The notes beneath the pieces were generated by a model. It worked only from the letters and a program-made list of their open reading frames with translations, ran no database searches and was not told the DNA's origin. From Acidimicrobiales bacterium (GTDB lineage Bacteria > Actinomycetota > Acidimicrobiia > Acidimicrobiales > JAKAVM01), in assembly GCA_027451785.1 (NCBI GenBank), contig DAIDIS010000224.1, forward strand, positions 1 to 7,498: DNA of 7,498 nt, in the 5' to 3' direction. The position numbers and the translations under genes are program-made. Below, piece after piece: positions 5,384-7,498 of this stretch (its first letter is position 1; the number at the start of each line of letters is the position of its first letter).

Positions 5384-7120
5384 TTGCGTCGTAAGAGGCT
5401 TATTGTGGCGGCAATGGTTGTATTGGCTATACCAGTCGTTGGATTCATGAGTTTGGCCACGGCTCCAGTAGCTGCGAACGCAGGTTATACCTGCGTCGGG
5501 ACGCTCAAGGCCGCAGCGGTAGGAATGGCAGCTACTCCGGATGGTGGGGGCTATTGGGTTGCTGATTCCAGCGGCGACATCGAGTCCTGCGGGGATGCCC
5601 CCTCTCTGTCGGGGCCGTCCGGCAACATTGGGGGAATTGTTGCGATCGCAGGGGTGCCCGGTTCCAGTGGATTCTGGCTGGTTTCCAGCCGGGGGAATGT
5701 TGTTCCTTTTGGAACTGCAAAGGGTTACGGCGACCTCAGCGGTATGGCGCTCAACAAGCCGATTGTCAGCATCGGAGCAACTCCCGACGGGGGAGGCTAC
5801 TGGCTTCTTGCCGGAGACGGCGGCGTCTTTGCGTACGGTGATGCCGGTTTCTATGGATCCACCGGGAGCATCGTGCTCAACAAACCGGCTGTTGGTATCG
5901 CTGCCACTGCCGATGGCAAAGGGTATTGGTTCGTTGCTTCCGATGGTGGGATCTTCGCTTACGGCGACGCCGGGTTCTTCGGTTCAATGGGGAATACGAA
6001 ATTGAACCAGCCCGTAATCGCGATGACTACATCTCCGGATGGTAAGGGCTACCGGATGGTGGCGTCAGACGGGGGTATCTTTTCTTTTGGCGACGCACCA
6101 TTCTACGGATCGTCTGTAGGTTCCTCGTCGCTTCCGTTCGTAGGCATGGCCCCCACCCCCGACAGCAAGGGATACTGGGTACTTGACCAAGGCGGAAACG
6201 TCTTTTCCTACGGTGACGCAGGCGGCTCGTCCTCGACGTCGACCTCAACGTCCGCGGCCACCTCCACGACTACGCCGGGATCGACCACTTCGACCACCAC
6301 TGTCATGGCGAACCCAATAAATCCTGCAGCGATACCCCTCGGGGACGGGCATGTCTCGACGACTCCGGAGGTTGGATACGTCGACTCGTGCACTACGAGC
6401 TTCGGTGGCGGCGGAGCCGAGGCTAACGTTCCCTGGATCAATTCGTCAGCGGCCACTTGGGACTCGTCATCCAAGCTCGCCGTCCAAGGTTCGGTTTCTT
6501 GGCCCAGTGCCATATTCTCTGCCACCACCTCGGGTAGTTCGCGAATTGTGACCGGAAACGACGAGCCCGACCACAACACCGGTATTTTCCCCATCCAGTT
6601 GAGCGACCCTGCGCACCAATATGACCAGAACCCAAACTCCATAGTTGCCCACAACTTCAACTGGACTCTGCCCTTGAATCCTCAATCCGCTAAAAGCCCT
6701 CAATGCCTTCCAATGGGTGTAATTGGGGTGCTGACTGACGGCGTAGTCCTCTATAACGCACTTGACGGCGAAGGTCGTGACGCAGGCGCTCACGAAGTCC
6801 TGGATTCATGGGGTGAGCACCCCGACCAGAGCGACGTCGCCCACCATCACGATGTTCCATCCTTCCTTTACAGCTCAAGCGCCAAGGCGAACTCGTCGGT
6901 ACTCGTGGGGTACGCGACCGACGGTTACGGGATTTATGCAGAGTTCGATGCTAACGGCAATCTTTTGACCAACGCGCAGCTCGACAGCTGCCATGGTCGG
7001 ACTTCCGATGTTATGTGGAACGGGCAGATGCAAAGCGTTTACCACTACGACGCAACCTTGGAATATCCATACGATGTCGGCTGCTTCATGGCGACCCCGG
7101 TTAATCCGCAAATCCCCTAG
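5384..7120 (+). CDS. secreted repeat (propeller-like) protein with Ser/Thr linker and C-terminal YHYH domain
   Basis: This is a 578-aa extracytoplasmic protein. Residues 1-33 are a signal peptide: MRRKR, hydrophobic IVAAMVVLAIPVVGF, likely cleavage after ANA. Residues 43-281 hold six repeats of about 42 residues (TPDGGGYW - x - DGGVFAYGDAGFYGS - x - LNKP), which could build a six-bladed propeller-like fold. Residues 282-307 are almost only Ser/Thr, a likely glycosylated or flexible linker. Residues about 320-572 match the YHYH domain from memory: 'GVIGVLTDGVVLYNALD' (446-461), HHHD (487-490) where the domain-naming motif is expected, 'VGYATDGYGIYAEFDANG' (508-525), DSCHGRT (534-540), VYHYDATLEYPYDVGCF (552-568). 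The His/Asp-rich sites suggest metal binding, but the biochemical role of YHYH domains is not established to my knowledge. Cys441, Cys536 and Cys567 could form disulfides. No anchor sequence is visible. It stops with TAG at 7118-7120. Confidence 0.85.
   Translation: MRRKRLIVAAMVVLAIPVVGFMSLATAPVAANAGYTCVGTLKAAAVGMAATPDGGGYWVADSSGDIESCGDAPSLSGPSGNIGGIVAIAGVPGSSGFWLVSSRGNVVPFGTAKGYGDLSGMALNKPIVSIGATPDGGGYWLLAGDGGVFAYGDAGFYGSTGSIVLNKPAVGIAATADGKGYWFVASDGGIFAYGDAGFFGSMGNTKLNQPVIAMTTSPDGKGYRMVASDGGIFSFGDAPFYGSSVGSSSLPFVGMAPTPDSKGYWVLDQGGNVFSYGDAGGSSSTSTSTSAATSTTTPGSTTSTTTVMANPINPAAIPLGDGHVSTTPEVGYVDSCTTSFGGGGAEANVPWINSSAATWDSSSKLAVQGSVSWPSAIFSATTSGSSRIVTGNDEPDHNTGIFPIQLSDPAHQYDQNPNSIVAHNFNWTLPLNPQSAKSPQCLPMGVIGVLTDGVVLYNALDGEGRDAGAHEVLDSWGEHPDQSDVAHHHDVPSFLYSSSAKANSSVLVGYATDGYGIYAEFDANGNLLTNAQLDSCHGRTSDVMWNGQMQSVYHYDATLEYPYDVGCFMATPVNPQIP
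5510..6226 (+). repeat. six 42-residue repeats (126-nt units) in the secreted YHYH protein
   Basis: Repeats begin at residues 43, 85, 127, 169, 211 and 252. Units 3 and 4 are the best conserved (DGGVFAYGDAGFYGSTG against DGGIFAYGDAGFFGSMG). Units 1 and 2 are degenerate; unit 1 has Cys69 in place of the aromatic residue. Unit 5 has YRMV instead of YW[FL]V. Unit 6 is cut short where the Ser/Thr linker begins. From memory this repeat type is frequent in secreted proteins of Acidimicrobiia and related actinobacteria. Fold and ligand are not known to me. Confidence 0.8.
6224..6304 (+). repeat. low-complexity Ser/Thr-rich linker
   Basis: Residues 281-307 consist mostly of Ser and Thr with a few Ala, Gly and Pro, encoded by varied TCG/TCC/ACC/ACG/ACT codons. 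The stretch separates the repeat domain from the YHYH domain. It is probably an extended linker and a possible O-glycosylation region. Confidence 0.75.
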
Positions 7121-7132
7121 GCGAGCGTGATT

Positions 7133-7165
7133 CGAGCGCTAGGAAGCGAGCGCTAGGAAGCGAGC
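7133..7165 (+). repeat. short tandem repeat after the YHYH gene, possible weak terminator
   Basis: CGAGCGCTAGGAAG occurs twice back to back (7133-7146, 7147-7160), followed by a partial third copy CGAGC. Each unit contains the palindrome AGCGCT, so the two copies can pair with each other (7135-7140 with 7149-7154, 8-nt loop). It starts 12 nt after the stop codon, so a termination role is possible, but there is no T-tract. The following stretch to 7228 holds nothing else that I recognise. Confidence 0.45.
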
Positions 7166-7240
7166 TGGGTGAATCGAAAGAGCGGCCATTCGGCGGGAAG
7201 GATTCAGCGTGACCGGTTATTTGCCAGCTTGGTGTAAGTG

Positions 7241-7257
7241 ATACCCCATGGGGGTAT
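7241..7257. promoter_or_regulatory. CsoR-type copper operator
   Basis: ATACCCC-ATG-GGGGTAT is a perfect 7-bp inverted repeat with a 3-nt centre. It matches the TACCC-N(3-4)-GGGTA class bound by the copper-sensing repressor CsoR, known from copZA operators of Gram-positive bacteria. Position supports it: it overlaps the -10 box and lies directly upstream of copZ. CsoR releases DNA when it binds Cu(I), so the operon should be copper-induced. The csoR gene itself is not in the window. Confidence 0.85.
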
Positions 7258-7260
7258 AAT
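7255..7260 (+). promoter_or_regulatory. -10 box (TATAAT) of the copper operon promoter
   Basis: A perfect TATAAT overlaps the last three bases of the CsoR operator, so bound repressor would block RNA polymerase. The -35 is poor: TTGGTG (7229-7234) sits at 20-nt spacing. Transcription would start about 7266-7268, giving a leader of about 20 nt. Confidence 0.7.
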
Positions 7261-7272
7261 CAAAAAGGTACG

Positions 7273-7278
7273 AAAGGA
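7273..7278 (+). promoter_or_regulatory. ribosome binding site that fixes the copZ start
   Basis: AAAGGA ends 7 nt before ATG 7286. The longer in-frame reading from GTG 7238 is rejected because that codon lies upstream of the operator and of the inferred transcription start. Confidence 0.65.
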
Positions 7279-7285
7279 TGGTGAA

Positions 7286-7489
7286 ATGCCGGAGACAATT
7301 ACATACAAGGTGGATGGCATGACCTGTGACCACTGCAAGGGCGCTGTGAGCAAAGAGCTCTCGTCGGTGTCGGGGGTTAGTGCGGTCGAGGTTGACTTGG
7401 AAACCAAAGCCGTTACAGTGACTGGTGAAGGGCTGGACGACGCGGCACTGCGGGCTGCCATCGAAGAGGCAGGTTACGAGGCGGCATGA
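7286..7489 (+). CDS. copZ: copper chaperone, HMA domain (CopZ)
   Basis: This 67-aa cytoplasmic metallochaperone carries Cu(I) and typically hands it to the copper-exporting P1B-type ATPase CopA. The single HMA ferredoxin-like domain (beta-alpha-beta-beta-alpha-beta) fills the protein. It has the Cu(I)-binding loop GMTCDHC with Cys14 and Cys17, then helix 'GAVSKELSSVSGVSAVEVDLETKAVTV' and the closing EEAGYEAA; the length is normal for CopZ. The start ATG 7286 is chosen from the ribosome binding site and promoter position. A CsoR operator directly upstream and an overlapping downstream start make a copZ-copA operon likely. A mercury chaperone (MerP) is less likely: there is no signal peptide, and the operator is copper-type. 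Confidence 0.93.
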   Translation: MPETITYKVDGMTCDHCKGAVSKELSSVSGVSAVEVDLETKAVTVTGEGLDDAALRAAIEEAGYEAA

Positions 7490-7498
7490 TGCCCGTCG
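7486..7498 (+). CDS. start of the next gene, translationally coupled to copZ (probably the copper P-type ATPase)
   Basis: ATG 7486 overlaps the copZ stop as ATGA, and a second in-frame ATG follows at 7489, giving M-M-P-V before the window ends. Such overlap signals translational coupling. That it encodes CopA is inferred only from the usual copZ-copA order; four codons cannot show it. Confidence 0.4.

Noticed and set aside
5510..6226. Regular 126-nt periodicity considered as a CRISPR or DNA satellite array
   Set aside because: The units are protein-coding, diverge at synonymous positions and have no spacers; they are protein repeats.
6208..6660. 150-aa open frame on the minus strand under the Ser/Thr linker and YHYH region
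   Set aside because: Its Val/Glu/Asp-rich composition is the complement of the linker's TCG/ACC codons; no start signal or domain is seen.
7238..7285. GTG 7238 as the copZ start
   Set aside because: It would put the CsoR operator and the -10 box inside the coding region. ATG 7286 has a ribosome site and gives a normal CopZ length.
1..7498. A defence, toxin-antitoxin, phage or mobile island
   Set aside because: No transposase, integrase, nuclease, toxin pair, terminal inverted repeats or att-like duplications are visible; the genes look like unlinked chromosomal units.

Overview
The window reads as ordinary chromosomal DNA of a moderately GC-rich actinobacterium. The best guess is the class Acidimicrobiia. 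This is an inference from protein style: secreted proteins with 42-residue 'DGG-x-FAYGDAGFYG' repeats, IPT/TIG domains on a beta-helix, a Ser/Thr-rich linker, and a basic C-terminal tail on a DEAD-box helicase. No rRNA, tRNA or other phylogenetic marker is present, so the placement is tentative. I see no mobile element, phage gene, CRISPR array or defence island.

Layout, left to right. (1) Positions 2-697 hold the 3' end of a large regulatory protein with TPR-like helices, probably of the AAA-ATPase/adenylate-cyclase/LuxR-like family, cut by the window edge. (2) After a leader with two adjacent predicted hairpins comes a 664-aa secreted protein (893-2887). It has a beta-helix of FxxN/GGAI coils like those of chlamydial Pmp proteins, followed by two TIG domains, and ends at a perfect 15-bp UUCG-capped hairpin. 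(3) A DEAD-box RNA helicase (3158-4621) has an unusually structured leader of about 104 nt. That leader can form a pseudoknot and, alternatively, a hairpin running up to the start codon. (4) A left-handed beta-helix acyltransferase on the minus strand (5188-4664) converges on the helicase, and the two share one terminator hairpin. (5) Divergent from the acyltransferase is a 578-aa secreted protein (5384-7120) that starts with TTG. It has six propeller-like repeats, a Ser/Thr linker and a YHYH domain. (6) At the right edge, a perfect CsoR-type copper operator overlaps a -10 box in front of copZ (7286-7489). A further gene starts at the copZ stop codon and runs off the window; it is probably the copper-exporting P-type ATPase.

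The genes look like separate transcription units rather than one pathway. Two encode large extracytoplasmic proteins, and the acyltransferase between them may act on cell-surface or sugar substrates, but nothing in the sequence ties them together. The copZ region is the start of a copper-efflux operon. The observation most worth following up is the helicase leader RNA. No clearly new multi-gene system is visible.
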